In this document: positions 55,555-63,982 of the stretch, piece after piece
Position numbering within the stretch: the stretch's first letter is position 1
Layout: each line of letters begins with the position of its first letter
DNA from: Tenacibaculum tangerinum
Lineage (GTDB): Bacteria > Bacteroidota > Bacteroidia > Flavobacteriales > Flavobacteriaceae
DNA: 64,000 nucleotides
Direction: 5' to 3'
Assembly: GCF_029853675.1 (NCBI RefSeq)
Contig: NZ_CP122539.1
Location: 372,001-436,000, forward strand
The notes under the pieces: generated by a model
What the model was told of the DNA's origin: nothing
What the model saw: the letters and a program-made list of their open reading frames with translations, nothing else
The model's database searches: none
Made by a program: the position numbers and the translations under genes

Positions 55555-56379
55555 ATGAAGAGTGTTTTGATTTTTTTCTCAGCATTGGTGTTGCTTATAA
55601 GTTGCAATAATAATGATTATAAAAGAGAAGCAGGTGCTTATCAGTATTCAGAAAGTATAGAAGATGTTGCTGTTTCTGAAGAACAGGAAATGCAGGCGAA
55701 TACTACGGTAACTAATAATGAAATAACCATTGAAAGAAAGCTCATTAAAACAGGCGATATTTCTTTTGAAACCAACGATTTATCGGCAACAAGAAACCAA
55801 ATAGCACAGGCAGTACAAAAATACAACGGATACATTTCGGGCGATAACGAGTATAAATCTTCCCAAAATATAACCTCTAGTTTAATTGTTAGAATTCCTT
55901 CTAAAAACTTTGATGCTTTTTTAAATGAAATTTCTTCAAAAGTAGAACGATTTGATACGAAGAATATTTCGGTAAACGATGTTACCGAGCAGTATTTGGA
56001 TATCGAGGCACGCTTAAAAGTTAAAAAAGAACTTGAAAAGCGATACGGTGAAATCTTAAAAAAAGCATCTTCCGTAAAAGAGATTATCGAAGTTGAACGA
56101 GAATTAAACAAGGTAAGATCAGAAATAGAATCAATAGAAGGGCGCTTAAAATACTTGCAAAATCAAGTATCGTATTCAACTTTAACCATTCGGTTTTATA
56201 AAGAAGAAGTAAACAGTGCTTATTCTAAAAGTTTTGGCAGACTTTTAGCAGATGCATTTGGCAACGGAATAGATAATGTAAAATGGTTCTTTATAGGTTT
56301 GGTAAATATTTGGCCTTTTATACTCTTATTGGTGCTACTAATCGTATTTATAAAAAAACGAATCAAACGAAAAAAATAA
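55555..56379 (+). CDS. DUF4349 lipoprotein
   Basis: 274 residues. Lipobox LLISC (Cys17), then an acidic spacer, a DUF4349 domain (about 60-225; IERKLIKTGDISFET, VRIPSKNFDAFLNEI, EQYLDIEARLKVKKEL) with a coiled coil (about 165-215), and a C-terminal membrane helix (about 242-266). The two anchors suggest it links the periplasm to a membrane. The function is unknown. It starts 22 bases after menA in the same direction. Confidence 0.85.
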   Translation: MKSVLIFFSALVLLISCNNNDYKREAGAYQYSESIEDVAVSEEQEMQANTTVTNNEITIERKLIKTGDISFETNDLSATRNQIAQAVQKYNGYISGDNEYKSSQNITSSLIVRIPSKNFDAFLNEISSKVERFDTKNISVNDVTEQYLDIEARLKVKKELEKRYGEILKKASSVKEIIEVERELNKVRSEIESIEGRLKYLQNQVSYSTLTIRFYKEEVNSAYSKSFGRLLADAFGNGIDNVKWFFIGLVNIWPFILLLVLLIVFIKKRIKRKK

Positions 56380-56480
56380 TGAAGCCAACATGTTTAAAAG
56401 AATTATAAATTACACACGTAATAATTGTTTTAACTATCGAAGGTTACATCACATAGTAGAAAAATAATAAAAATAAACAG

Positions 56481-57158
56481 ATGAAAATCACATTTTACGG
56501 GCACGCATGCTTTGGCATTGAAATTAATGAAACACATTTGTTAATAGACCCTTTTATAACAGGGAATCCATTAGCATCAAAAATCAATGTAGATGAAGTA
56601 AAAGCAGATTATATATTGCTTACCCATGCACATCAAGACCATGTACTAGATGTTGAGCGCATAGCAGAAAGAACAGGAGCTACCATTATTTCCAATTATG
56701 AAATAGTAATGTATTATGGAGCAAAAGGCTTAAAAGGGCATCCCGTAAACCATGGAGGAACCTATGTTAACAACACCTTTTCAGCCAAATATGTAAATGC
56801 CATTCACACCTCTTCATTTGCCGATGGAAGTTATGGCGGACAACCAGGAGGATTCGTAATCAAGGCAGGAGAAAAGTCGCTATATGTTTCTGGAGACACA
56901 GCCGTAACTATGGATATGAAATTGATACCCATGTCAACGAACTTAACAGCTTCTATATTTCCAATAGGAGATAACTTTACCATGGGAGTAGACGATGCCA
57001 TTATAGCGAGTGATTTGGTGATTTGTGATAAAGTAATAGGCTGTCATTTCAATACTTTTCCACCGATAGAAATCAATACAGAACAAGCCAAAGAAAAGTT
57101 TGCACAGGCAAAAAAAGAACTCATCTTATTAGAAATAGGAGAAACGCTAACTATTTAA
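56481..57158 (+). CDS. metal-dependent hydrolase, UPF0173/UlaG-like metallo-beta-lactamase fold
   Basis: 225 residues, with GHACFGIE, THAHQDHVLDVE (zinc motif HxHxDH), INDDGT-like gap absent, VSGDTAVTMDMKLI and VIGCHFNTFPPIE providing the later His. This is the UPF0173 branch of the metallo-beta-lactamase superfamily. The substrate is unknown. It lies in the men gene row, 100 bases after the DUF4349 gene; no special link is shown. Confidence 0.88.
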   Translation: MKITFYGHACFGIEINETHLLIDPFITGNPLASKINVDEVKADYILLTHAHQDHVLDVERIAERTGATIISNYEIVMYYGAKGLKGHPVNHGGTYVNNTFSAKYVNAIHTSSFADGSYGGQPGGFVIKAGEKSLYVSGDTAVTMDMKLIPMSTNLTASIFPIGDNFTMGVDDAIIASDLVICDKVIGCHFNTFPPIEINTEQAKEKFAQAKKELILLEIGETLTI

Positions 57159-57373
57159 GCATAGAGAATGTCTGTACTTAATTATAATTACACTATTATC
57201 TCGACGAAGCAACGTCAATCTAGATTTCTAGGGCTAAAATGTCCACCATAAAATCTCGATACTATTTGATAGGTATAGTAAGTATTTTGATTATACTTGT
57301 AGATGTTAAGAAAATTTTTTTTAAGAACAAAAGTATGTAACGCATGAGTGCAGGAAAACAACAAAGTAAACAC

Positions 57374-57925
57374 ATGAAGGCAATCAAAATAATTCTAGGA
57401 ATTATTACCGCCTTAATTCTTGCCTTTTTTTTAACAGGATTGGTAGTGCAGGAAGTAGTGTATACCAATGAAGTAATTGTTAACAAACCTGTACCTGAAG
57501 TTTTTGAAGATTTTCAGAATGTATCGTTGATGAAAAAATGGATGCCCGATTTAGAATCAATCGAAACGATAGAAGAATTACCCAACAAGCTGGGGAGTAC
57601 GTATAAAGTGGTTGTAGAAAATAAGGGAAAACCGATAACCATGACGCAAAAAATCTTAGAGTATGAACACAACGAAAGAATAGCTTTAGGGTATGATGCT
57701 GAAAACATGTTAAAAACCGATGATTATGTGTTTACGGCAGAAGGCAACAACACGAAAATACTACAAACATCTATTTGTACCAGCGAATCGTATGTAATGA
57801 GTTGTTTGTTTCCATATTTTAAAGGGGCACTTAAAAAGATGAGCCAACAATACTTAGACCAGTTTAAAAAAGTTTCTGAAGCACATACTAAAACACCGAC
57901 AATTGATAAAAGCGAGCTACCATAA
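57374..57925 (+). CDS. SRPBCC family (START-like) protein with membrane anchor
   Basis: 183 residues from the ATG at 57374 (an alternative ATG at 57344 adds ten polar residues). An N-terminal membrane helix (about 4-25, IKIILGIITALILAFFLTG) is followed by an SRPBCC/polyketide-cyclase-like domain (about 30-170; VNKPVPEVFEDFQNVSLMKKWMPD) that should hold a hydrophobic ligand in its cavity. It overlaps the menC start by 23 bases, so they are translated together; binding of a quinone precursor is an attractive but unproven idea. Confidence 0.82.
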   Translation: MKAIKIILGIITALILAFFLTGLVVQEVVYTNEVIVNKPVPEVFEDFQNVSLMKKWMPDLESIETIEELPNKLGSTYKVVVENKGKPITMTQKILEYEHNERIALGYDAENMLKTDDYVFTAEGNNTKILQTSICTSESYVMSCLFPYFKGALKKMSQQYLDQFKKVSEAHTKTPTIDKSELP

Positions 57926-58940
57926 GTATTTACTGAATTTTAAGCAAGCCAGCGGAACTTCTCGTGGAGTTTTAAGAACCAAAGAAACGTGGTTTTTACT
58001 ATTAGAAAAGGAAGGAAAAAAGGGTATTGGAGAATGTGGACTTTTTAGAGGATTAAGTGCTGACGATACACCCGAGTATGAAAAGAAATTGCAATGGGTA
58101 TGTACGAACATTAATTCTGATTTAGATTTTTTATTGGCAGAATTAGCGCAGTTTCCATCCATACAATTTGGATTAGAACAGGCGTTTTTATCATTAAAAA
58201 ATGAAAACCCATTTGAATTATTCCCTTCAGAATTTACAGAAGGAAAACAACAAATTGCTATCAACGGACTCATTTGGATGGGTGAAAAAGCTTTTATGCA
58301 ACAACAAATAAAAGACAAACTGCAACAAGGGTTTACTACTATAAAAATGAAGATAGGAGCGATTGATTTTGATACTGAAATAGCCCTATTACAATCTATC
58401 CGAAACGAATTTTCATCCAAAGAAATAGAACTAAGAGTAGACGCCAACGGAGCATTTTTGCCCGAAAATGCTTTACAGAAATTACAGCGATTAGCAGAGC
58501 TAGAATTGCACTCTATCGAACAGCCCATAAAACAAGGACAGTGGCAAGAAATGGCAAGTTTATGTGAAAAAACACCCTTGCCCATAGCTTTAGATGAAGA
58601 GCTGATAGGAGTGTTTTCCACCAAAGAAAAAGAACAATGTATTGCAACTATTCAACCACAGTATATTATCTTAAAACCAAGTTTGGTAGGAGGATTCAAA
58701 GGAAGTAACGAGTGGATACAAATAGCAGCTAATCATAACGCAAGAAATTGGATAACAAGTGCGTTGGAAAGTAACGTGGGTCTAAACGCAATTGCACAGT
58801 GGACTTATACCTTGCATAATCCGTTGCCACAAGGCTTAGGAACAGGAAGTTTATTTACAAACAATTTTGACAGTCCACTGGAAGTTATGCATGGAAATTT
58901 ACACTATAACAAAAACAAACACTGGAATTTTAAGATGTAA
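57903..58940 (+). CDS. menC: o-succinylbenzoate synthase
   Basis: 345 residues from a TTG start at 57903; homologues begin the same way (IKASYHKY). Dehydrates SHCHC to o-succinylbenzoate in menaquinone synthesis. Enolase-superfamily motifs: TIKMKIG with the general-base Lys, RVDANGAF with the first metal Asp, SIEQP, ALDEEL and, near the end, ILKPSLVGG with the second Lys. It overlaps the SRPBCC gene and is 2 bases from the CPBP gene. Confidence 0.92.
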   Translation: MIKASYHKYLLNFKQASGTSRGVLRTKETWFLLLEKEGKKGIGECGLFRGLSADDTPEYEKKLQWVCTNINSDLDFLLAELAQFPSIQFGLEQAFLSLKNENPFELFPSEFTEGKQQIAINGLIWMGEKAFMQQQIKDKLQQGFTTIKMKIGAIDFDTEIALLQSIRNEFSSKEIELRVDANGAFLPENALQKLQRLAELELHSIEQPIKQGQWQEMASLCEKTPLPIALDEELIGVFSTKEKEQCIATIQPQYIILKPSLVGGFKGSNEWIQIAANHNARNWITSALESNVGLNAIAQWTYTLHNPLPQGLGTGSLFTNNFDSPLEVMHGNLHYNKNKHWNFKM

Positions 58941-58942
58941 AA

Positions 58943-59887
58943 ATGAATTTTATACAGCAAGCATACAAAGGATACAATCAATGGTATATATACCTATTGG
59001 TCATTTTTATCACCCTCATAGGATGGCAGTTTATAGGAGTAATTCCCTTACTCATAACAGCGGTATTCTACACTGAAAATACAGAAGAGTTTCTTAGAGC
59101 GGCTAACGATAATTTTATGAGTTTAGGAATCGATAAAAACTTATTCCTATTCATGATGATTCTTATGTTTGCTTTCGGATTACTTTCATTATTTATAGGA
59201 ATAAAATACGTTCACAAAAGAGCGATTAAAACACTCATAACAAGTAGAAACAAGATAGATTGGAGTCGATTTTGGTTTGGTTTTTTAGTTTGGGGAGTGC
59301 TATCTGTACTAGTAATAGTAAGTGATATCATATTGTCTCCTGAAGATTATATATGGAATTTTAAGCCCGTTCCTTTTTTTACTCTGGTAACTATTTCATT
59401 CTTGTTTTTACCCATACAAACAAGTTTTGAAGAATTACTATTTAGAGGTTATTTTATGCAGGGCTTAGGTGTCTGGTTTAAAAACAGATGGGTGCCGCTG
59501 ATTGTAACTTCTGTAATTTTTGGTTTGTTACACGGTGCAAACCCTGAAGTAGAGAAACTCGGCTACATTTCCATGGTATTTTACATAGGAACGGGTTTTT
59601 TCTACGGAATCACCACCTTGATGGATGAAGGAACCGAATTAGCTCTCGGTTTGCATGCCGTCAATAATATAGTAGCGGCATTTTTAGTAACTACAGATTG
59701 GACCGTTTTTCAAACAGATGCGCTGTTTGTCGATACTTCTGAGCCTTCGGTAGGGATTGATATGTTTTTACCAGTGCTCGTTTTATATCCTCTAATGCTA
59801 CTGCTATTTTCAAAAAAGTACGGTTGGAAAAACTGGAAAGAAAAACTGTTTGGTAACATTGAAAAGCCAATCAGTATTGAAGCATAA
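58943..59887 (+). CDS. CPBP family intramembrane metalloprotease
   Basis: 314 residues with about eight membrane helices. The family motifs are EELLFRGYFMQGLG (Glu-Glu with Arg), VIFGLLHGANPE (His) and LHAVNNIVAAF (His; Asn in place of the usual Asp). CPBP/Abi proteins of this type cut or hold membrane proteins and lipid-modified peptides. Its start is 2 bases after menC and it ends 24 bases before menE, so it is in the men transcript. The substrate is unknown. Confidence 0.85.
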   Translation: MNFIQQAYKGYNQWYIYLLVIFITLIGWQFIGVIPLLITAVFYTENTEEFLRAANDNFMSLGIDKNLFLFMMILMFAFGLLSLFIGIKYVHKRAIKTLITSRNKIDWSRFWFGFLVWGVLSVLVIVSDIILSPEDYIWNFKPVPFFTLVTISFLFLPIQTSFEELLFRGYFMQGLGVWFKNRWVPLIVTSVIFGLLHGANPEVEKLGYISMVFYIGTGFFYGITTLMDEGTELALGLHAVNNIVAAFLVTTDWTVFQTDALFVDTSEPSVGIDMFLPVLVLYPLMLLLFSKKYGWKNWKEKLFGNIEKPISIEA

Positions 59888-59911
59888 TTATAAAATTGTA
59901 TACTACATACA

Positions 59912-61000
59912 TTGGGAAAATTCACCTTTCATAAAAGCTTTCAGTTAAACGGAGTCTCCTTTTCTTCTGAAGAAGAACTTCTACGTTATTCAAGGACTAT
60001 TAATGTTTCGGTATTTTCATTTCTATCCGAATGGTTTGCCAAAGAAGACGTTGTAGTGGTACAAACCTCGGGTTCAACGGGAAAGCCAAAACTAATTCCG
60101 TTACAAAAAGCATATATGGTAAACTCTGCCAAAGCCACAGGAACTTTTTTTGATATACAAGAAAACACCACTGCGTTGTTGTGTTTATCCACCGACTATA
60201 TTGCTGGAAAAATGATGCTAGTGCGTGCACTCGTGTTAGGGTGGAAGTTAGATATCGTAGAGGCAGTTTCCAATCCATTAAGAGAAACCAATAAGCATTA
60301 TGATTTCTCCGCAATGGTACCCATGCAATTACAAAATTCTCTAAAAGAAATTCATCAAGTAAAAAAACTAATTGTTGGAGGAGGCGCAGTGTCTAATGAA
60401 CTAATTAAAGAAATTCAAAACCTGCCCACGGCAATTTTTGCAACCTACGGAATGACGGAGACCATTACACATATCGCTGTTAAAAAGCTAAATAATTGTG
60501 CGTCATTGACTGGAGGGATAACGAACCACCCTGCCAATAAAGAAAATTTTCACTACAAGGCTCTTCCCCATGTACAACTTTCTCAAGACAACCGAAATTG
60601 TCTGGTAATCGATGCACCCAAAGTTGCTGAAGAACGAATTGTAACAAACGATGTCGTTCGATTAATTTCTACTACATCATTTGAATGGTTAGGACGTTAC
60701 GACAACGTCATAAACTCAGGAGGAGTGAAACTACATCCCGAAAAAATAGAAGAAAAACTAGCTAACATTATAACCCATCGTTTTTTTGTAGCAGGAATTC
60801 CCGATAAAAGACTAGGAGAGCGATTAATTTTAGTAGTGGAGGGAAAAGAAAACAGTGTCATTTCGAACGAAGTAAGCAATCTAGCTGTACTCTCTAAATA
60901 CGAAATTCCGAAAGAAATTTATTTTATACCTAAATTCATAGAGACGGCAACCAAAAAAATCCAACGTAAAAAAACACTTGCTAAAATTTTGCCTCACTAA
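59912..61000 (+). CDS. menE: o-succinylbenzoate-CoA ligase
   Basis: 362 residues from a TTG start. An acyl-AMP-forming ligase that activates o-succinylbenzoate with CoA. VVVQTSGSTGKPKLIPL (ATP loop, about 47-63), ATYGMTETITHIA (adenylation) and GRYDNVINSGGVKLHPEKIE (hinge) are present. It is about 100-150 residues shorter than E. coli MenE, as is usual for flavobacterial forms. Last men gene of the row; menB, menD and menF are not in the window. Confidence 0.9.
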   Translation: MGKFTFHKSFQLNGVSFSSEEELLRYSRTINVSVFSFLSEWFAKEDVVVVQTSGSTGKPKLIPLQKAYMVNSAKATGTFFDIQENTTALLCLSTDYIAGKMMLVRALVLGWKLDIVEAVSNPLRETNKHYDFSAMVPMQLQNSLKEIHQVKKLIVGGGAVSNELIKEIQNLPTAIFATYGMTETITHIAVKKLNNCASLTGGITNHPANKENFHYKALPHVQLSQDNRNCLVIDAPKVAEERIVTNDVVRLISTTSFEWLGRYDNVINSGGVKLHPEKIEEKLANIITHRFFVAGIPDKRLGERLILVVEGKENSVISNEVSNLAVLSKYEIPKEIYFIPKFIETATKKIQRKKTLAKILPH

Positions 61001-61075
61001 AAAGTGCCTTTAACGTTCTTAATAAGCTTGTTTACTCATTTAAGATTTTATAAAAGTATTACACTAGCTAGTTTT

Positions 61076-62872
61076 ATGGAAACTTTAAAACGGAAAGCTA
61101 TGTGTAAACTATTTTATGCAATGTTGTTATTGAGTTCAATAACCCTTGTAGCACAACAAAAAACGATTAAAGGTATCGTTTCAGATGAATCAGATCCATT
61201 ACCAGGGGTAACCATAATGGTTAAAGGAACCACCAATGGAACAGAAACTGATTTTGATGGAAAATATTCTATAAAGGCCAAGAAAGGAGATATTTTGGTG
61301 TTCTCTTATGTAGGAATGAAAACGGTACAAAAGAATGTAGAAGACAGTTCGGTGATTAATGTAAGCATGAAGCCCGATAATGTTTTAGAAGAAGTTGTAG
61401 TAGTGGGTTATGGTGCTTTGAAAGGTAAAAAAGCGTTTTCTTCAAGTGCTGTTAGAATCAGAGGGTACAATCAAGTTGAAAAGAGAGATTCTTATGCAGG
61501 AAGAAATGAGAATATTTTTAAAAGTCCAATAAATTCTCCCTTATCTACATTTTCTATTGATGTTGATAAAGCTTCTTATAGTAATATAAGGAGGATGATA
61601 AATAACGGACAAAAAATTCCAAAGGAAGCAGTTAAAATAGAAGAAATGATTAATTATTTTGAATATAATTATCCAAAACCCAAGGGAAAGCACCCTTTTT
61701 CAATAACCACAGAAGTGGTTACTACGCCATGGAATGAAGATACCCAGTTGGTGAGAATTGGACTAAAAGGAAAGGAATATAAACAAGAGAACTTACCAGC
61801 TTCGAATTTAACTTTTCTAATAGATGTTTCGGGGTCTATGTCAGCTCAAAACAAGTTGCCGCTGCTAAAATCGGCTTTTAAGCTATTGGTAAATCAGTTG
61901 AGAGAAAAAGATAAAGTAGCTATAGTAGTATATGCAGGAGCTGCGGGAGTAGTTTTAGAACCTACTCCAGGAACTGAAAAAGAAACCATACTAAAAGCAC
62001 TGAATCAATTAGAAGCAGGAGGCTCAACAGCAGGAGGAGAAGGAATTGAGTTAGCATATAAATTGGCAAAAGAACATTATATTAAAGACGGAAACAACCG
62101 TGTTATTTTGGCTACAGATGGAGACTTTAATGTGGGAGCGTCTAGCAATTCCGCTATGGAAGAATTAATAGAAGAAAAAAGAAAATCAGGAGTGTTTTTA
62201 TCTGTTTTAGGATTTGGCTATGGAAATTACCAAGATGATAAATTAGAACTTTTAGCAGACAAAGGAAATGGAAACCATGCGTATATAGATACAATGCAAG
62301 AAGCACAAAAAGTATTTGGTAAAGAATTTGGAGGAACTTTATACACCATTGCAAAAGATGTAAAAATTCAAGTAGAATTCAACCCCAAAAAAGTGCAAGC
62401 GTATCGTTTAATAGGGTATGAAAATAGGTTGTTGAATGATGAAGATTTTGTAGATGATACAAAAGACGCTGGAGAATTAGGAAGTGGTCATACTGTTACT
62501 GCATTATACGAAGTAATTCCAACGGGAGTAAAAAGTAAGTTTTTAAAGAAATTACCTAAACTAAAGTATACTCAAAATAAGCAAATAAATACTTTTAATG
62601 ATGAGCTATTAACTGTAAAACTTAGATATAAGTTACCAAAAGAAAGCAAAAGCACAGAGTTCTTCAAAATTGTAAAAGATGAAGTAAGTACTCCTACAGA
62701 TGATATGAACTTTATCGCTGCAGTAACGCTATTTGGAATGCAACTTAGCAAATCAAAATTTAGTAATAAGTCAAAAAAAGAAGATGTTTTTAGATTGATA
62801 GAAGAAGGTATAGGAGAAGATACCAATGGTTATAAATCTGAATTTAAGAGGTTGGTTAAAATTTATAATTGA
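61076..62872 (+). CDS. VWA-domain surface protein with carboxypeptidase-like N-terminus (YfbK type)
   Basis: 598 residues from the ATG at 61076; the frame opens at a GTG (61004) with no signal-like start. A signal peptide (about 9-25, LLSSITLVAQ), a CarboxypepD_reg-like domain (about 28-100, KGIVSDESDPLPGVTIMVKG) with the DVVVGYG-like end VVVVGYG of TonB-dependent receptors, a YfbK N-terminal region (PLSTFSIDVDKASYSNIRR), and a von Willebrand A domain with LIDVSGSM (MIDAS Asp250) and ATDGDFNVG. The carboxypeptidase-like end looks like the plug start of a SusC receptor fused to a VWA protein. No sorting domain, so location is periplasmic or surface by an unknown route. Confidence 0.85.
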   Translation: METLKRKAMCKLFYAMLLLSSITLVAQQKTIKGIVSDESDPLPGVTIMVKGTTNGTETDFDGKYSIKAKKGDILVFSYVGMKTVQKNVEDSSVINVSMKPDNVLEEVVVVGYGALKGKKAFSSSAVRIRGYNQVEKRDSYAGRNENIFKSPINSPLSTFSIDVDKASYSNIRRMINNGQKIPKEAVKIEEMINYFEYNYPKPKGKHPFSITTEVVTTPWNEDTQLVRIGLKGKEYKQENLPASNLTFLIDVSGSMSAQNKLPLLKSAFKLLVNQLREKDKVAIVVYAGAAGVVLEPTPGTEKETILKALNQLEAGGSTAGGEGIELAYKLAKEHYIKDGNNRVILATDGDFNVGASSNSAMEELIEEKRKSGVFLSVLGFGYGNYQDDKLELLADKGNGNHAYIDTMQEAQKVFGKEFGGTLYTIAKDVKIQVEFNPKKVQAYRLIGYENRLLNDEDFVDDTKDAGELGSGHTVTALYEVIPTGVKSKFLKKLPKLKYTQNKQINTFNDELLTVKLRYKLPKESKSTEFFKIVKDEVSTPTDDMNFIAAVTLFGMQLSKSKFSNKSKKEDVFRLIEEGIGEDTNGYKSEFKRLVKIYN

Positions 62873-62883
62873 TAACACGATGG

Positions 62884-62963
62884 GTAGACTTGTAGTCCGT
62901 TTGATAATTTGCACCAGATTTTTTATATTGTTCTTTGTTTAAAAGCTATTAAATGAGCTCTAC
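62884..62963 (+). repeat. 80-bp dispersed repeat, copy 1
   Basis: Starts GTAGACTTGTAGTCCGTTTG and ends GAGCTCTAC. About three quarters identical to the copy at 63461. Ends with short imperfect inverted repeats (GTAGAC / CTCTAC). Confidence 0.75.
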
Positions 62964-63056
62964 CAAACATTGTGTATTGTAGTTTTTAAATTATGCAGGA
63001 GAAAAAGGTCAGTTAGATACTGTTATTGTGTTGAGGTTGTATTAACCAATATATGT

Positions 63057-63079
63057 ACCACACGATGCAATCGTGCGGT
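63057..63079 (+). repeat. short palindrome ACCACACGAT/ATCGTGCGGT
   Basis: A 10-bp stem with one mismatch and loop GCA, GC-rich for this DNA and with no T run. It looks like an interspersed palindrome rather than a terminator. Confidence 0.55.
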
Positions 63080-63145
63080 AGCTGGGTAATCATACAATAG
63101 GTGGGGCTGATTTACAACTTATAATTGTATGAATATCTATGTATA

Positions 63146-63472
63146 ATGACTTTGGAAACTAAAATAAAAGAATTAAAAGATTTTGTTCATGATAAGTTAG
63201 GATATACAATTACTAATATGAACGAATCATTTAACAAAACTGGAACTGATGGAATTGATGCTGAAACGTTTTTTATGGTTTTTGGTGATAATTTTCAGAT
63301 AGATATGAACACTTTTGATTATGGTAGGTATTTCTCAGGAGAGAACCCATTCTCAAATATTATCAATAATTTTTTTAAGTTTAAAGGAAAACCTCGAGAC
63401 TTTACATTTAATCATTTATTATATGTTATACATATTAAAAAATGGGTCGATCCCGAGTGTGTAGACTTGTAG
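63146..63472 (+). CDS. DUF1493 protein, orphan immunity candidate
   Basis: 108 residues from the ATG at 63146 (the TTG at 63125 is less likely). DUF1493 signature GTDGIDAETFFMVFGDNF, then YGRYFSGENPF and NHLLYVIHIKKW. It aligns along its length with the DUF1493 protein behind the Rhs gene at 34209. The last codons (CVDL and the TAG stop) are inside repeat copy 2, so the natural C-terminus may have been altered. No Rhs gene is beside it in the window. Confidence 0.7.
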   Translation: MTLETKIKELKDFVHDKLGYTITNMNESFNKTGTDGIDAETFFMVFGDNFQIDMNTFDYGRYFSGENPFSNIINNFFKFKGKPRDFTFNHLLYVIHIKKWVDPECVDL

Positions 63473-63539
63473 TCCGTGCAATAAGTTTACTATATTTCTT
63501 ATATTGTTTTATATTTTAAAACTATGAAATGAGGTCTAC
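63461..63539 (+). repeat. 80-bp dispersed repeat, copy 2
   Basis: Starts GTAGACTTGTAGTCCGTGCA and ends GAGGTCTAC, with a 6-bp terminal inverted repeat (GTAGAC/GTCTAC). It overlaps the 3' end of the DUF1493 gene and supplies its stop codon. Confidence 0.75.
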
Positions 63540-63814
63540 AAAATATAAAAGAAAATAAGTAGATTTGATCTATTTTATAAAAATAATGACAGTAGCTTGG
63601 GTCGATATTTTTACAAAATAGAGGCAAAGGTTTGTAGTTCTAAATCGGTTAAAATATTGATAAAATATAGAAGTCTATGTTAGAAAACCAATTAGAGATC
63701 ATAACCGTAGCTATATTTTGAAACGAAACACGGATTAGAAGTCTGCGTTATCAAATTGGGAAAGTTTAATTAGCATGTTAATCAATCTACAAGAGTAAAA
63801 AAGAAATAATACAT
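63473..63814 (+). other. repeat-rich gap after the orphan DUF1493 gene
   Basis: No ORF worth calling. It contains most of repeat copy 2, then two related 24-26 base direct repeats, TAGAAGTCTATGTTAG... (63668-63693) and TAGAAGTCTGCGTTAT... (63736-63759). ACGGATTAGAAGTCTGCG at 63730 is an inverted, diverged form of the repeat's GTAGACTTGTAGTCCGT core. Confidence 0.55.
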
Positions 63815-63982
63815 ATGGGAGGCGGATATAGTAGTATACGTGATTTGGGTGCTTTCTTAATATGGATGCTTAAAGGTTTTAGAGGAAAGTATTCTGAATG
63901 GAGAGAAAATGAGAATGCCTTTATATTGGGACTTTCTTTTATAATTGTTGTAGTTTTAATTTTAGGAGGAAGATTATGGTGA
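63815..63982 (+). CDS. small membrane protein (55 aa), too short for usual gene callers
   Basis: ATG at 63815 to TGA at 63982: 55 residues, beginning MGGGYSSIRDLGAFLIWMLK, followed by a charged stretch (RGKYSEWRENEN) and one strong membrane helix (about 36-51, FILGLSFIIVVVLILG). The layout and composition look like a real small membrane protein, with a basic/charged middle and an Arg-Leu-Trp end. The sequence resembles small proteins I associate with Rhs/immunity arrays of flavobacteria (recollection, not checked). It ends 18 bases before the window edge. Confidence 0.65.
   Translation: MGGGYSSIRDLGAFLIWMLKGFRGKYSEWRENENAFILGLSFIIVVVLILGGRLW

Noticed and set aside
56391..56468. 25-codon ORF (starts MFKRIINYTRNN) between the DUF4349 and UlaG-like genes
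   Set aside because: Length expected by chance in AT-rich DNA, no signature.
57239..57340. 33-codon ORF with a hydrophobic stretch between the UlaG-like and SRPBCC genes
   Set aside because: Too short, no promoter or ribosome-binding context, and nothing recognisable; possible but not supported.
57917..58624. Minus-strand ORF of 235 residues inside menC
   Set aside because: Exact shadow of menC, Ser/Asn/Cys-rich, with no start context; the plus-strand gene has all active-site motifs.
61004..61075. GTG start of the VWA gene with 24 extra residues
   Set aside because: The extension hides the signal peptide and has no family resemblance; the ATG at 61076 gives a normal signal sequence.
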